64,000 bases of DNA from Novosphingobium sp. ERN07 (lineage in GTDB: Bacteria; Pseudomonadota; Alphaproteobacteria; Sphingomonadales; Sphingomonadaceae), in contig NZ_JABAID010000009.1 in NCBI RefSeq assembly GCF_012641335.1, positions 1-64,000 on the forward strand, read 5' to 3'. Below the pieces are notes generated by a model. That model searched no databases. It was not told the DNA's origin and was given only the letters and a program-made list of their open reading frames with translations. A program made the position numbers and the translations under genes. This document shows positions 34,962-44,938 of the stretch, piece by piece (the stretch's first letter is position 1; each line of letters begins with the position of its first letter).

Positions 34962-35798
34962 ATGGCACTCAAGAGCTATAATCCGACCAGCCCCGCCCGG
35001 CGCGGCCTGATCCTCGTCGACAAGTCGTCGCTGTGGAAGGGCAAGCCCGTCAAGGCTCTTACCGAAGGCAAGAGCAAGACCGGTGGCCGTAACAACAAGG
35101 GTCACGTCACTTCGCGCGGTATCGCCGGTGGCCACAAGCAGAAGTACCGCTTCATCGACTTCAAGCGTCGTAAGTGGGACATGCCGGCTACTGTCGAGCG
35201 TCTGGAATATGACCCCAATCGCACTGCGTTCATCGCTCTCATCAAGTATGAAGACGGCGAACAGACCTACATCATCGCACCGCAGCGTCTTGCGGTTGGT
35301 GACACGGTTGTCGCTGGCGAAAAGACCGACGTGAAGCCTGGCAATGCCATGCTGCTGTCGCAGATGCCGGTTGGTACCATCATCCACAATGTGGAGATGA
35401 AGCCGGGCAAGGGCGGTCAGATCGCACGTTCGGCAGGCACCTATGTCCAGCTCGTCGGTCGTGACCGCGGTATGGTCATCGTTCGTCTGAACTCTGGTGA
35501 GCAGCGCTACCTGCGTGGCGACTGCATGGGGACCGTTGGCGCGGTTTCGAACCCCGACAACGCCAACACCAACCTTGCGAAGGCCGGTCGTAACCGCTGG
35601 CTGGGCAAGCGTCCGCTGACTCGCGGCGTCGCGAAGAACCCGGTCGATCACCCGCACGGTGGTGGTGAAGGCCGTACTTCGGGTGGCCGTCATCCTGTGA
35701 CGCCGTGGGGCAAGCCGACCAAGGGCGCCCGCACCCGTCACAACAAGTCGACGGACAAGATGATCATCCGTTCGCGCCACGCGAAGAAGAAGAGGTAA
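34962..35798 (+). CDS. rplB: 50S ribosomal protein L2
   Basis: 278 residues, standard length. Contains the conserved [20 protein letters not shown] region with the histidine near the peptidyl transferase centre. Among the most conserved ribosomal proteins and required for subunit association. Six bases before rpsS. Confidence 0.97.
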   Translation: MALKSYNPTSPARRGLILVDKSSLWKGKPVKALTEGKSKTGGRNNKGHVTSRGIAGGHKQKYRFIDFKRRKWDMPATVERLEYDPNRTAFIALIKYEDGEQTYIIAPQRLAVGDTVVAGEKTDVKPGNAMLLSQMPVGTIIHNVEMKPGKGGQIARSAGTYVQLVGRDRGMVIVRLNSGEQRYLRGDCMGTVGAVSNPDNANTNLAKAGRNRWLGKRPLTRGVAKNPVDHPHGGGEGRTSGGRHPVTPWGKPTKGARTRHNKSTDKMIIRSRHAKKKR

Positions 35799-35804
35799 GA
35801 CCAC

Positions 35805-36083
35805 ATGGCACGTTCCGTCTGGAAGGGCCCCTTCGTCGACCTGCATCTGCTGAAGAAGGCCGAGGCCGCTCACGATGCAGGATCGCGCGCTGGCGCCATC
35901 AAGACCTGGTCGCGTCGTTCGACCATCATTCCGCAGTTCGTTGGCCTGACGTTCAACGTCTACAACGGGCACAAGTTCATCCCGGTTTCCGTCTCTGAAG
36001 AGATGGTCGGCCACAAGCTTGGCGAATTTGCGCCCACGCGCACGTTCCCCGGCCATGCCGCTGACAAGAAGGGCAAGCGCTGA
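35805..36083 (+). CDS. rpsS: 30S ribosomal protein S19
   Basis: 92 residues, begins [20 protein letters not shown], typical S19 of the 30S head with S13 as partner. Its last base overlaps the rplV start (TGATG). AAGAGGTAAGACCAC precedes the ATG. Confidence 0.96.
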   Translation: MARSVWKGPFVDLHLLKKAEAAHDAGSRAGAIKTWSRRSTIIPQFVGLTFNVYNGHKFIPVSVSEEMVGHKLGEFAPTRTFPGHAADKKGKR

Positions 36084-36460
36084 TGAGCAAGCCTAAGGCA
36101 CCCCGTCGCGTTGGCGACAAGGAAGCGCTGTCGGTTGGCACGCAGATCCGTGGTTCGGCGCAGAAGCTGAACCTGGTGGCGTCGCTGATCCGCGGTCACA
36201 AGGCCGAAGACGCGATGAACATCCTCGCCTTCTCGAAGAAGGCGATGGCGGTTGATGCCCGCAAGGTGCTCGCTTCGGCGATTGCCAACGCGGAAAACAA
36301 CCACAACCTCGACGTCGATGCTCTGGTCGTGGCGGAAGCCTCGGTCGGCAAGTCGATCACGATGAAGCGCTTCCACACCCGTGGCCGCGGCAAGTCGACC
36401 CGCATCTTGAAGCCGTTCTCGCGTCTTCGGATCGTGGTTCGCGAAGTTGAGGAGGCCTGA
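36083..36460 (+). CDS. rplV: 50S ribosomal protein L22
   Basis: 125 residues. The beta-hairpin that lines the exit tunnel corresponds to [20 protein letters not shown]. Overlaps rpsS by one base and precedes rpsC by two, so the cluster is tightly coupled. Confidence 0.96.
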   Translation: MSKPKAPRRVGDKEALSVGTQIRGSAQKLNLVASLIRGHKAEDAMNILAFSKKAMAVDARKVLASAIANAENNHNLDVDALVVAEASVGKSITMKRFHTRGRGKSTRILKPFSRLRIVVREVEEA

Positions 36461-36462
36461 TC

Positions 36463-37158
36463 ATGGGTCACAAGTCGAACCCCATCGGTCTGCGCCTGCA
36501 GATCAACCGCACCTGGGACAGCCGCTGGTACGCGGAAGGCCGCAACTATGCGCAGATGCTCAAGGAAGACCTTGAGATCCGCAAGTTCATCGTTTCGAGC
36601 CTGCCGCAGGCAGCGATCTCGAAGGTGGTGATTGAGCGTCCGGCCAAGCTGTGCCGCGTGTCGATCTATGCCGCTCGTCCCGGCGTCATCATCGGCAAGA
36701 AGGGCGCGGACATCGAAAAGCTGCGCTCGAAGCTGGCCACGATGACCGGCAGCGACGTGAAGCTGAACATCGTCGAAATCCGCAAGCCGGAAATCGATTC
36801 GAAGCTCGTCGCTCAGGGCATCGCTGACCAGCTGGTCCGCCGCGTTGCTTTCCGTCGTGCGATGAAGCGCGCCGTGCAGTCCGCTCTGCGTCTGGGTGCC
36901 GAAGGCATCAAGATCACCTGCGGCGGCCGTCTTGGCGGTGCTGAAATCGCCCGCGTCGAATGGTATCGCGAAGGCCGGGTTCCGCTGCACACGCTGCGCG
37001 CGAACATCGACTACGCCGAAGCCGAGGCGCTGACCGCTTATGGCATCATTGGCATCAAGACCTGGATCTTCAAGGGTGAGATCCTCGGTCACGATCCGAT
37101 GGCGCAGGACCGACTGATGATGGAAGCGCAGACTTCCGGCGTCCGTCCGGCACGCTGA
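36463..37158 (+). CDS. rpsC: 30S ribosomal protein S3
   Basis: 231 residues. KH domain with [16 protein letters not shown] (about 67-82) and the C-terminal S3 domain ([20 protein letters not shown]). Part of the mRNA entry channel. Upstream rplV ends two bases before; rplP follows after 22 bases. Confidence 0.96.
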   Translation: MGHKSNPIGLRLQINRTWDSRWYAEGRNYAQMLKEDLEIRKFIVSSLPQAAISKVVIERPAKLCRVSIYAARPGVIIGKKGADIEKLRSKLATMTGSDVKLNIVEIRKPEIDSKLVAQGIADQLVRRVAFRRAMKRAVQSALRLGAEGIKITCGGRLGGAEIARVEWYREGRVPLHTLRANIDYAEAEALTAYGIIGIKTWIFKGEILGHDPMAQDRLMMEAQTSGVRPAR

Positions 37159-37180
37159 GCCTCGAGGGTAGAGAAGCACC

Positions 37181-37615
37181 ATGCTGCAACCGAAGAAGAC
37201 CAAGTTCCGCAAGACCTTCAAGGGCCGTATCCACGGCCTGGCCAAGGGTGGTACGGACCTGAACTTCGGCTCCTACGGCCTCAAGGCCCTGGAACCGGAG
37301 CGCGTCACCGCTCGCCAGATCGAAGCGGCTCGCCGCGCGATCACGCGCCACATCCGCCGTCAGGGCCGCCTGTGGATCCGCGTGTTCCCGGACGTGCCGG
37401 TTTCGAAGAAGCCTGCCGAAGTCCGTCAGGGCAAGGGCAAGGGTTCGATCGAATACTGGGCAGCCCGCGTTAAGCCGGGTCGCATCCTGTTCGAACTGGA
37501 CGGCGTTCCCGGCCCGCTGGCGGCCGAAGCGTTCAGCCGCGCCGCGATGAAGCTGCCGATCAAGACGAAGGTCGTCGCCCGCCTGGGTGACACTTCGCAC
37601 CTTGGCGGCGAGTGA
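37181..37615 (+). CDS. rplP: 50S ribosomal protein L16
   Basis: 144 residues, begins [20 protein letters not shown]. Positions A-site tRNA acceptor end. Conserved [20 protein letters not shown] and [15 protein letters not shown] segments. Fourteen bases before rpmC. Confidence 0.96.
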   Translation: MLQPKKTKFRKTFKGRIHGLAKGGTDLNFGSYGLKALEPERVTARQIEAARRAITRHIRRQGRLWIRVFPDVPVSKKPAEVRQGKGKGSIEYWAARVKPGRILFELDGVPGPLAAEAFSRAAMKLPIKTKVVARLGDTSHLGGE

Positions 37616-37629
37616 TTGGGAGTCGAATG

Positions 37630-37833
37630 ATGGCCAAGATCGAAGACCTTCGCGCCAAGAGCGACGACCAGCTTAACGCTGAACTCGCCGAACTGAAGCG
37701 CGAGCAGTTCAACCTGCGTTTCCAGGGCGCGACGAACCAGCTTGAGCGCCCCGCGCGCATCAAGGAAGTCCGTCGCGACATCGCGCGCATCAAGACGCTG
37801 CAGACTGAGCGTTCTCAGTCGGCCCAGGCGTAA
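37630..37833 (+). CDS. rpmC: 50S ribosomal protein L29
   Basis: 67 residues from the second of two tandem ATGs ([20 protein letters not shown]). Two-helix protein at the tunnel exit next to L23. The first ATG would add only one Met. Ten bases before rpsQ. Confidence 0.94.
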   Translation: MAKIEDLRAKSDDQLNAELAELKREQFNLRFQGATNQLERPARIKEVRRDIARIKTLQTERSQSAQA

Positions 37834-37843
37834 GGAAGCCAAT

Positions 37844-38113
37844 ATGCCCAAGCGTATTCTGGTCGGAACCGTTGTTTCCGACAAGACCGACAAGACCGTG
37901 GTCGTGAAGGTCGAGCGTAAGGTGAAGCACCCGCTCTACGGGAAGATCATCCGCCGCTCGAAGAAGTATCACGCCCACGACGAGGCGAATGCCTTCAAGA
38001 CCGGCGAGACCGTGCGCATCGAGGAGACCGCGCCGATTTCGAAGCTGAAGACGTGGAAGGTCATCGACCGCGTTCAGGCCGGCAAGGGCACCGCTCTCGA
38101 AGCGGACGTCTGA
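37844..38113 (+). CDS. rpsQ: 30S ribosomal protein S17
   Basis: 89 residues, begins [20 protein letters not shown], an OB-fold primary binding protein of 16S rRNA. The ATG with GGAAGCC before it marks the family start; the frame is open 102 bases upstream through rpmC. A 116-base gap to rplN contains a hairpin TGCCGGA-N5-TCCGGCA and marks the S10-spc boundary. Confidence 0.95.
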   Translation: MPKRILVGTVVSDKTDKTVVVKVERKVKHPLYGKIIRRSKKYHAHDEANAFKTGETVRIEETAPISKLKTWKVIDRVQAGKGTALEADV

Positions 38114-38229
38114 TAGGTCGTCAGCCAAGTTAGGGGTTGCTTCGCGGCGAAAGTCGTGTAGCGGCCCCTGCTACCTGTTTTGGAACTGCCGGACTGGTTC
38201 CGGCAAGCCAGTGAGAAGGAACCGGATCA

Positions 38230-38598
38230 ATGATCCAGATGCAATCCAATCTCGACGTGGCGGACAACAGCGGCGCCAAGCGCGTCCAGTGCATCAAGGT
38301 GCTGGGTGGCTCAAAGCGTCGGTTCGCAAGCGTCGGCGACATCATCGTGGTGTCGGTGAAGGAAGCGCAGCCGCGCGCCCGCGTTAAGAAGGGCGACGTG
38401 CACCGCGCTGTTATCGTGCGCACGAAGAAGGACGTCCGCCGTTCCGACGGTTCGGTCATCCGCTTTGATGGCAATGCTGCCGTGCTCGTCGGCAAGAACG
38501 AAGAGCCCATCGGCACCCGTATCTTCGGACCTGTTGTTCGCGAACTGCGCGGCAAGGGCTTCATGAAGATCATCAGCCTCGCGCCGGAGGTGCTGTAA
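38230..38598 (+). CDS. rplN: 50S ribosomal protein L14
   Basis: 122 residues, standard, begins [20 protein letters not shown]. First gene of the spc operon. Contacts 30S at an intersubunit bridge. GAAGGA lies nine bases before the ATG; one-base overlap with rplX. Confidence 0.96.
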   Translation: MIQMQSNLDVADNSGAKRVQCIKVLGGSKRRFASVGDIIVVSVKEAQPRARVKKGDVHRAVIVRTKKDVRRSDGSVIRFDGNAAVLVGKNEEPIGTRIFGPVVRELRGKGFMKIISLAPEVL

Positions 38599-38915
38599 TG
38601 GCCGCCGCAAAGATCAAGAAGGGCGATACTGTCGTCGTTCGTTCGGGCAAGGACAAGGGCCGCACCGGAACGGTGCTGCAAGTTCTTCCGAAGGATGAAA
38701 AGGTTGTCGTGCAGGGCGTGAACATCGCCGCGCGTCACCGCAAGCCGAGCCAGACCAACCCGCAGGGTGGCATCGATCGCTTCGAAGCGCCGATGCACAT
38801 CTCGAAGGTTTCGGTAGCTGACAAGGATGGCAAGGCCACCCGCGTCCGCTTCGAAGAACGCGACGGCAAGAAGGTCCGTGTGGCCGTCAAGTCCGGGGAG
38901 GCCATCGATGGCTGA
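38598..38915 (+). CDS. rplX: 50S ribosomal protein L24
   Basis: 105 residues with the KOW motif ([20 protein letters not shown]). Assembly initiator of the large subunit. Overlaps rplN by one base and rplE by eight. Confidence 0.96.
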   Translation: MAAAKIKKGDTVVVRSGKDKGRTGTVLQVLPKDEKVVVQGVNIAARHRKPSQTNPQGGIDRFEAPMHISKVSVADKDGKATRVRFEERDGKKVRVAVKSGEAIDG

Positions 38916-39489
38916 CAAGTACGTTCCGCGTATGCGGTCGAAGTATGACGCCGAGATCGCTGCCGCGATGCAGGCAAAGTTCGGCTACAAGAACGCGATG
39001 GAAATCCCGCGCATCGAAAAGATCACGCTGAACATGGGCGTGGGCGAAGCGAGCCAGGACAAGAAGAAGGTTACGACCGCAGCTGCCGAAATGGAGCTGA
39101 TTGCCGGTCAGAAGCCTGTCATCACCAAGGCGAAGAAGTCCATCGCGCAGTTCAAGCTGCGTGAAGGCATGCCGATCGGTTGCAAGGTTACCCTGCGCCG
39201 TGAACGCATGTACGAATTCCTCGACCGTCTCATCACCATCGCAATGCCCCGCATCCGCGACTTCCGTGGCCTGAACCCGAAGTCGTTCGATGGTCGTGGC
39301 AACTACGCGATGGGTCTGAAAGAGCAGATCATCTTCCCGGAGATCAGCTACGACCAGATCGAGAAGGTGCGCGGCATGGACATCATCGTCACCACCTCTG
39401 CCAAGACCGACGAGGAAGCGCGCGAGCTGCTTCGCCTGTTCGGTTTCCCGTTCCCGCAGGATGCTGCTGAACAGCAGCAGGCCGCCTGA
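38908..39489 (+). CDS. rplE: 50S ribosomal protein L5
   Basis: 193 residues, begins [20 protein letters not shown]; binds 5S rRNA and contacts P-site tRNA. The start overlaps the last codons of rplX (ATGGCTGA), the usual spc coupling. A longer upstream frame exists but runs through rplX. C-terminal AAEQQQAA tail. Confidence 0.95.
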   Translation: MADKYVPRMRSKYDAEIAAAMQAKFGYKNAMEIPRIEKITLNMGVGEASQDKKKVTTAAAEMELIAGQKPVITKAKKSIAQFKLREGMPIGCKVTLRRERMYEFLDRLITIAMPRIRDFRGLNPKSFDGRGNYAMGLKEQIIFPEISYDQIEKVRGMDIIVTTSAKTDEEARELLRLFGFPFPQDAAEQQQAA

Positions 39490-39517
39490 GCCAGTTCTAG
39501 GAAAGAGCTTAAGTCCA

Positions 39518-39823
39518 ATGGCGAAACTGAGTTCGATCAACAAGAACGAGAAGCGCAAGGCTCTCGTTCAGAAGTATGCGGCGAAGTACGCTGCGCTGAA
39601 GGCCCAGGCCGACGATGAATCGCTCGATGAAACCGAGCGGCTCATTGCCCGTCTGAAGATGGCACAACTTCCGCGCAACGCGAACCCGACCCGCGTCCGC
39701 AACCGTTGCAACACCACCGGCCGCCCGCGTGGCTATTATCGCAAGTTTGGCCTGTGCCGCATCGAATTGCGTGACCTGGCCAACAAGGGGCTTATCCCCG
39801 GCGTGACCAAGTCGAGCTGGTAA
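39518..39823 (+). CDS. rpsN: 30S ribosomal protein S14 (zinc-free type)
   Basis: 101 residues, the long C-minus form: the region that holds CxxC zinc knuckles in other bacteria reads [20 protein letters not shown] with no Cys pairs. Begins [14 protein letters not shown]. Gap of 28 bases after rplE and 10 before rpsH. Confidence 0.95.
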   Translation: MAKLSSINKNEKRKALVQKYAAKYAALKAQADDESLDETERLIARLKMAQLPRNANPTRVRNRCNTTGRPRGYYRKFGLCRIELRDLANKGLIPGVTKSSW

Positions 39824-39833
39824 GGATCATCCG

Positions 39834-40229
39834 ATGGCAATGACCGACCCCCTGGGTGATATGCTCACCCGCATCCGCAACGGCCAGCAGGCGAAGAAGG
39901 ATTCCGTCCTTTCGCCCGCTTCGAAGCTGCGTGCGCACGTGCTCGAAGTCCTTCAGCGTGAAGGCTACATTCGCGGTTTCTCGGAGGACACCACTGGTGC
40001 CCACCCGCAGCTGCGCATCGAGCTGAAGTATTTCGAAGGTGCACCTGCGATCAAGCATGTTGCCCGTGTCTCCAAGCCTGGCCGTCGCGTCTATTCGGGT
40101 TCCAAGGAACTTCCGGTTATCCGCAACGGCCTTGGCATCACCATCGTCTCGACGCCGAAGGGCGTGCTTTCGGATGCCGAAGCACGTGCTGCCAACGTCG
40201 GTGGCGAAGTGCTTGCGGAGGTGTTCTGA
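39834..40229 (+). CDS. rpsH: 30S ribosomal protein S8
   Basis: 131 residues, begins [20 protein letters not shown]. Central-domain assembly protein; in E. coli S8 represses the spc operon by binding mRNA at rplE. Stop overlaps rplF start by one base (TGATG). Confidence 0.96.
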   Translation: MAMTDPLGDMLTRIRNGQQAKKDSVLSPASKLRAHVLEVLQREGYIRGFSEDTTGAHPQLRIELKYFEGAPAIKHVARVSKPGRRVYSGSKELPVIRNGLGITIVSTPKGVLSDAEARAANVGGEVLAEVF

Positions 40230-40762
40230 TGAGCCGCATCGGCAAAAAGCCGGTGACGATCCCTGGTGGGGTCACCGCGAACATCGCTGACGGCGTGCTG
40301 ACCGTGAAGGGCCCGAAGGGCACCCTGACGCTCGCGCTCCGTGACGAAATCAGCTACACCGTCGATGGTGATAGCATCCTCGTGAAGCCTGCGAACGACA
40401 CCAAGTCGGCCCGTGCTTTCTGGGGCATGCAGCGCACCCTCGTCGACAACCTCGTGACCGGCGTCACGCAGGGCTACACCAAGGTTCTTGAAATCACCGG
40501 CGTCGGCTATCGTGCCAACGCGCAGGGCAAGAACCTGAAGCTGCAGCTTGGCTACAGCCATGACGTCGATTTCGCGGTGCCGGAAGGCATCGAGATCAAG
40601 ACCCCTGACAACACCACGGTGGAAATCTCGGGTATCGACAAGCAGAAGGTCGGCCAGGTTGCCGCCGAGATCCGTCGCTGGCGCAAGCCCGAGCCCTACA
40701 AGGGCAAGGGTATTAAGTACCGCGGCGAGTTTATCTTCCGCAAGGAAGGGAAGAAGAAGTAA
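40229..40762 (+). CDS. rplF: 50S ribosomal protein L6
   Basis: 177 residues with two L6 repeats and the C-terminal signature ([20 protein letters not shown]). Near the factor-binding site. One-base overlaps on both sides. Confidence 0.96.
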   Translation: MSRIGKKPVTIPGGVTANIADGVLTVKGPKGTLTLALRDEISYTVDGDSILVKPANDTKSARAFWGMQRTLVDNLVTGVTQGYTKVLEITGVGYRANAQGKNLKLQLGYSHDVDFAVPEGIEIKTPDNTTVEISGIDKQKVGQVAAEIRRWRKPEPYKGKGIKYRGEFIFRKEGKKK

Positions 40763-41112
40763 TGGCAAAGCTGTCTCTCTTCGAACGCCGCCGCCGGCGT
40801 GTCCGTACCGCGCTCAAGGCGCGCTCGGGCGGTCGTCCTCGTCTGTCGGTGCATCGCTCCGGCCGTCACATCTACGTCCAGATCATCGACGACGCACAGG
40901 GCAAGACGCTTGCCGCTGCTTCGACGCTTGTAAAGGGCGAGAAGTCGATCGGCGCGAATGTCGATGCTGCCGCCAAGGTTGGCACCGAGATCGCCGAAAA
41001 GGCCAAGGCCGCCGGCATCACCACTGTCGTGTTCGATCGCGGCGGGTTCCTGTTTCATGGCCGCGTCAAGGCGCTGGCCGATGCCGCCCGTGAAGGCGGG
41101 CTGGAGTTCTGA
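40762..41112 (+). CDS. rplR: 50S ribosomal protein L18
   Basis: 116 residues, begins [20 protein letters not shown]; 5S rRNA-binding protein with the conserved [20 protein letters not shown] end. Two bases before rpsE. Confidence 0.96.
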   Translation: MAKLSLFERRRRRVRTALKARSGGRPRLSVHRSGRHIYVQIIDDAQGKTLAAASTLVKGEKSIGANVDAAAKVGTEIAEKAKAAGITTVVFDRGGFLFHGRVKALADAAREGGLEF

Positions 41113-41114
41113 CA

Positions 41115-41825
41115 ATGGCTGACGAAACCAACCTGGAAGTCGCCGCCCCGGCCGAAGCAACCGGCGGTGAGCAGCGTGAAGGTCGCGGTCGCGGTCGCGG
41201 TCGTGGCGGGAATGATCGTGGTGGCGAACGCGGTGGCCGTGGCCGTCGCGATGACCGTCGCGGTCGTGGCAACAACGACGAGGAAGGTGGCGAGGAGCTG
41301 ATCGAAAAGCTCGTTCACATCAACCGCGTCTCCAAGACCGTCAAGGGCGGCAAGCGCTTCGGCTTTGCAGCACTCGTCGTGGTCGGCGACGGCAAGGGCC
41401 GTGCAGGCTTCGGCAAGGGCAAGGCTCGCGAAGTGCCTGAAGCGATCACCAAGGCTACTGCCGCTGCAAAGCGCGCAATGGTCCGCGTGCCGCTGAAGGA
41501 AGGCCGCACCCTGCACCATGACGGCAAGGGCCGTTTCGGCGCTGGCAAGGTGAACGTACGCACGGCGCCCGCCGGTACGGGCATCATCGCCGGTGGTCCG
41601 ATGCGCGCCGTGTTCGAAAGCCTTGGCGTTGCCGACGTGGTGACCAAGTCGGTCGGCACGTCCAACCCCTACAACATGATCCGCGCCACCTTCGACGCAC
41701 TGACCGACCAGACTTCGCCGAAGTCGGTTGCGCAGCGTCGTGGCAAGAAGGTTGCTGATCTGCTCGGTCGTGGTGGTGCTTCGCAGGTCGAAGCCGAAGC
41801 TGCTGCCGAAGCCATCGCGGAGTAA
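41115..41825 (+). CDS. rpsE: 30S ribosomal protein S5 with RG-rich N-terminal extension
   Basis: 236 residues against 167 in E. coli. Residues 1-58 form an Arg/Gly-rich low-complexity extension (from residue 23, [19 protein letters not shown]), then acidic NNDEEGGEE, before the normal S5 core that begins [20 protein letters not shown]. The core keeps the double-stranded RNA-binding and S5 C-terminal domains. S5 acts in decoding fidelity and mRNA unwinding; the extension resembles eukaryotic RGG RNA-binding tails and is probably lineage-typical for sphingomonads. Six bases before rpmD. Confidence 0.95.
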   Translation: MADETNLEVAAPAEATGGEQREGRGRGRGRGGNDRGGERGGRGRRDDRRGRGNNDEEGGEELIEKLVHINRVSKTVKGGKRFGFAALVVVGDGKGRAGFGKGKAREVPEAITKATAAAKRAMVRVPLKEGRTLHHDGKGRFGAGKVNVRTAPAGTGIIAGGPMRAVFESLGVADVVTKSVGTSNPYNMIRATFDALTDQTSPKSVAQRRGKKVADLLGRGGASQVEAEAAAEAIAE

Positions 41826-41831
41826 TCGGTC

Positions 41832-42008
41832 ATGGCAACGATCAAGATCAAGCAGATCGGTTCGCCGATCCGTCGCCCGGAAAGCCAGAAGAAGATTCTG
41901 GTTGGTCTGGGCCTGGGCAAGATGAACCGCGTGGTCGAGTTGGAAGACACGGCCGAAGTGCGCGGCGCCATCGCCAAGCTTCCCCACATGGTGGCCGTGG
42001 TCGACTGA
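41832..42008 (+). CDS. rpmD: 50S ribosomal protein L30
   Basis: 58 residues: [20 protein letters not shown] followed by [12 protein letters not shown] and an end in MVAVVD, the full L30 pattern. Found by translating the gap between rpsE and rplO. Ends 31 bases before a terminator-like hairpin. Confidence 0.93.
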   Translation: MATIKIKQIGSPIRRPESQKKILVGLGLGKMNRVVELEDTAEVRGAIAKLPHMVAVVD

Positions 42009-42038
42009 CCATTGCTTCCCTGATGGAAAAACGGGACG

Positions 42039-42063
42039 CCCCGGCCGTGTGCCGGGGTTTTCC
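42039..42063 (+). terminator. Terminator-like hairpin inside the spc operon (rpmD-rplO)
   Basis: CCCCGGC-N5-GCCGGGG is followed by TTTTCCTTT. It lies in the 170-base gap between rpmD and rplO and could attenuate transcription into rplO-secY-adk, which would then need read-through or a local promoter. Confidence 0.6.
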
Positions 42064-42178
42064 TTTGGGGCCGGGAGCGTGGTGCTTCGTCAGGTCCTGG
42101 AGGGGTGACAAGCCGGGGCCGATCGTCTAGGCGCGCAACCTTCCGAAGCGCGACTCAAAGCGAAAGCGAGTGCAAGAC

Positions 42179-42694
42179 ATGAAACTGAACGAACTTAACG
42201 ACAACTATGGCGCCCGTAAGGGCCGTATGCGCGTGGGCCGTGGTATCGGCTCGGGCAAGGGCAAGACTGCCGGTCGCGGCCAGAAGGGTGCCAAGGCGCG
42301 TTCGGGCGTCAGCATCAATGGCTTCGAAGGTGGCCAGATGCCGCTCCACATGCGCATCCCGAAGCGCGGCTTCAACAACATCTTCGCCAAGGACTATGCC
42401 GAAGTGAATCTGGGCATGATCCAGAAGGCGATCGATTCCGGCAAGCTCGACATTTCGGGCACCGTCGATCACAGCGCACTGAAGGCTGCTGGCCTCGCTC
42501 GTGGTGGCAAGGACGGCGTGCGTCTGCTCGGCAAGGGTGAACTGACCGCCAAGGTGGCGTTCTCGGTTGCCGGCGCATCGAAGGGCGCTGTTGCCGCGGT
42601 CGAAAAGGCTGGCGGTTCGGTGGCGATCCCCGAAGCGGGGCCGAGCGAAGCCGAAAAGAAGGCGGCTCGCGCCGCTGCCAACAAGGCCAAGTAA
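42179..42694 (+). CDS. rplO: 50S ribosomal protein L15
   Basis: 171 residues, begins [20 protein letters not shown] with the Gly-rich RNA-binding N-terminus. A GTG three codons upstream is less likely. The last 20 residues ([15 protein letters not shown]) are an Ala/Lys helix longer than in E. coli. Precedes secY by 149 bases. Confidence 0.95.
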   Translation: MKLNELNDNYGARKGRMRVGRGIGSGKGKTAGRGQKGAKARSGVSINGFEGGQMPLHMRIPKRGFNNIFAKDYAEVNLGMIQKAIDSGKLDISGTVDHSALKAAGLARGGKDGVRLLGKGELTAKVAFSVAGASKGAVAAVEKAGGSVAIPEAGPSEAEKKAARAAANKAK

Positions 42695-42706
42695 GCAAAT
42701 TCCGGT

Positions 42707-42733
42707 CCCCGTCCGCCAGTCGGGCGGGGATTT
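42707..42733 (+). terminator. Hairpin between rplO and secY
   Basis: CCCCGTCCG-N5-CGGGCGGGG (one G-U pair) is followed by ATTTCGG, a weak T-run. Probably an attenuator or processing site, since secY has no other obvious source of transcription. Confidence 0.45.
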
Positions 42734-42843
42734 CGGCATTGCAGGGGTTCGACTTTCGCGACCCCACACTATATGGGCTAGCTCATGACGTCGGAGACCC
42801 TGAGGCATCGGCCCGGTCTCGCAGCAAGGCTTAGAACCCCGAA

Positions 42844-44211
42844 ATGGCATCACGCGCCGACAATATCGCCAGCAACCTGAATCTGGCCAACTTCTCCAAA
42901 GCGACCGAGCTGAAGAAGCGCATCTGGTTTACGGTGGGCGCGCTCATCGTGTTCCGCTTCCTGAGCTTCGTCCCGCTGCCGGGTGTGAACCCGCTGATCA
43001 TGGAGACGCTGTACGACCAGACGCGGGGCGGCGTTCTCGATATTTTCAATGCGTTTTCGGGCGGTTCGCTCGAACGCATGAGCCTCATTGCCTTGGGTGT
43101 GATGCCCTATATCACGGCGTCGATCGTGGTGCAGCTTGCCGCCTCGCTTCATCCTGCGCTTGCCGCGATGAAGAAGGAAGGCGAAAGCGGGCGCAAGAAG
43201 CTCAACCAGTACACCCGCTATGGCGCGGTGCTACTAACCGCCATTCAGGGCTGGGTGCTCGCCTCCGGGCTGGAAGCATACGGCGCGTCGAGCGGTCTGC
43301 AGGCGGTGGTAAACCCCGGCATCCTGTTCCGCGTCGGTGCGGTGATCTCGCTGATCGGCGGCACGATGTTCCTGCTGTGGCTTGGTGAACAGATCACCTC
43401 GCGCGGGATCGGCAACGGCGTTTCGCTGATCATCATGGCAGGCATCGTTGCGCAGTTGCCGAAGTTCTTCGGCAACCTGTTCGAAGGCGGGCGCACGGGA
43501 TCGATCTCGCCGTTCCTGATCGTTGGCATCGTGATCATGCTGATCGGTCTGGTGCTGGGGATCTGCTTCTTCGAACGCGCCACGCGGCGGCTTCTGATCC
43601 AGTATCCCAAGCGGGCAACGCAGCGCGGCATGATGCAGGCCGACAGCAGCCACTTGCCGTTGAAGCTCAACACTGCGGGCGTGATCCCTCCGATCTTCGC
43701 CAGCTCGCTGCTGCTGCTGCCGCTGACGATCACGCAGTTCGCCGGAAACTCGATCTCGCCTGACACGACGATGGGCCAGGCGATCGTCACGCTGAACCAG
43801 TACCTTGGGCACGGCAAGCCGCTGTACATGCTGCTTTATGCGCTGGGCATCATCTTCTTCTCGTTCTTCTACACCGCCGTGGTGTTCAACCCGGAGGAAA
43901 CGGCCGAAAACCTGAAGAAGAACGGCGGGTTCATTCCGGGCATCCGTCCCGGCAAGAACACCATGAACTACTTAGACTATGTGCTAACTCGCATCACTGT
44001 GCTGGGTGCGGCATATATCACCGTGGTTTGCGTGGTGCCGGAGTTCATCATGGCCGAAACCGGCATGGGCGCGGTGTTCTTTGGCGGCACCAGCCTGCTG
44101 ATCGTGGTCAACGTGACGGTCGATACAATCACCCAGATCCAGTCGCATCTGCTGGCGCACCAGTATGGCGATCTGATCAAGAAGGCGAAACTGAAGGGCA
44201 GGCTGCGCTGA
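42844..44211 (+). CDS. secY: Preprotein translocase subunit SecY
   Basis: 455 residues with ten membrane helices, the plug and lateral-gate regions and the conserved FNPEETAENLKKNGGFIPGI cytosolic loop. Forms the SecYEG channel for export and membrane insertion. Usual neighbour of rplO and adk in alphaproteobacteria. Thirty-one bases before adk. Confidence 0.97.
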   Translation: MASRADNIASNLNLANFSKATELKKRIWFTVGALIVFRFLSFVPLPGVNPLIMETLYDQTRGGVLDIFNAFSGGSLERMSLIALGVMPYITASIVVQLAASLHPALAAMKKEGESGRKKLNQYTRYGAVLLTAIQGWVLASGLEAYGASSGLQAVVNPGILFRVGAVISLIGGTMFLLWLGEQITSRGIGNGVSLIIMAGIVAQLPKFFGNLFEGGRTGSISPFLIVGIVIMLIGLVLGICFFERATRRLLIQYPKRATQRGMMQADSSHLPLKLNTAGVIPPIFASSLLLLPLTITQFAGNSISPDTTMGQAIVTLNQYLGHGKPLYMLLYALGIIFFSFFYTAVVFNPEETAENLKKNGGFIPGIRPGKNTMNYLDYVLTRITVLGAAYITVVCVVPEFIMAETGMGAVFFGGTSLLIVVNVTVDTITQIQSHLLAHQYGDLIKKAKLKGRLR

Positions 44212-44242
44212 AGGCAGCAGTCGCAAGAGGGGAAGAGTTAGC

Positions 44243-44893
44243 GTGAACATCATCCTGTTGGGCCCTCCGGGCGCGGGCAAGGGCACCCAGGCACAGCGTC
44301 TGGTCGAACGCCACGGCATGAAGCAGCTTTCGACCGGCGACATGTTGCGCGCCGCCGTGAAGGCCGAAACGCCGGTGGGCCTGAAGGCCAAGGCCGTGAT
44401 GGAAGCGGGGCAGCTTGTTTCGGATGAGATCGTCTCAGCGCTGATCGGTGATGAACTTGACGCGATGCCTGCCGGACAGGGCGCGATCTTCGATGGCTAC
44501 CCGCGCACGGCACCGCAGGCGGAATCGCTCGACGCGATCCTCGCAAGCCGTGGCCGCAAGCTGGATCATGTGATCGAACTCGACGTGAACGAGGATGCGC
44601 TGGTTGAGCGCATTACCGGTCGTTACACCTGTGCTTCGTGCGGCAAGGGGTATCACGACACGTTCGAGAAGCCCGTTGTTGAGGGCACCTGCGACAAGTG
44701 CGGTGGCCACGAGTTCAAGCGCCGTCCTGACGACAACGAGGAAACCGTGCGCACGCGCATGGCTGAATATCGCGCCAAGACTGCACCGATCCTGCCGATC
44801 TACGAAACGCAGGGCATCGTCTCGCGGGTCGATGGCATGGCCGATATGGACGAGGTTACAGCGGCCATTGAGGCGATCCTCGGCACGCGCTAA
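44243..44893 (+). CDS. adk: Adenylate kinase, zinc-lid type
   Basis: 216 residues. P-loop LLGPPGAGKGTQAQ, AMP-binding DGYPRT and a LID domain with four cysteines (YTCASCGKGYH ... GTCDKCGGH), i.e. the zinc-binding long form found in many Gram-positives and some alphaproteobacteria. Converts ATP + AMP to 2 ADP. Starts at GTG with AGAGGGGAAGAG upstream. In most alphaproteobacteria rpsM, rpsK, rpoA and rplQ follow; here they do not. Confidence 0.96.
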   Translation: MNIILLGPPGAGKGTQAQRLVERHGMKQLSTGDMLRAAVKAETPVGLKAKAVMEAGQLVSDEIVSALIGDELDAMPAGQGAIFDGYPRTAPQAESLDAILASRGRKLDHVIELDVNEDALVERITGRYTCASCGKGYHDTFEKPVVEGTCDKCGGHEFKRRPDDNEETVRTRMAEYRAKTAPILPIYETQGIVSRVDGMADMDEVTAAIEAILGTR

Positions 44894-44938
44894 CAGACGG
44901 ACGTAGCCGCCCGTTCTGGGCGGGCGGAGACTCCGGTA

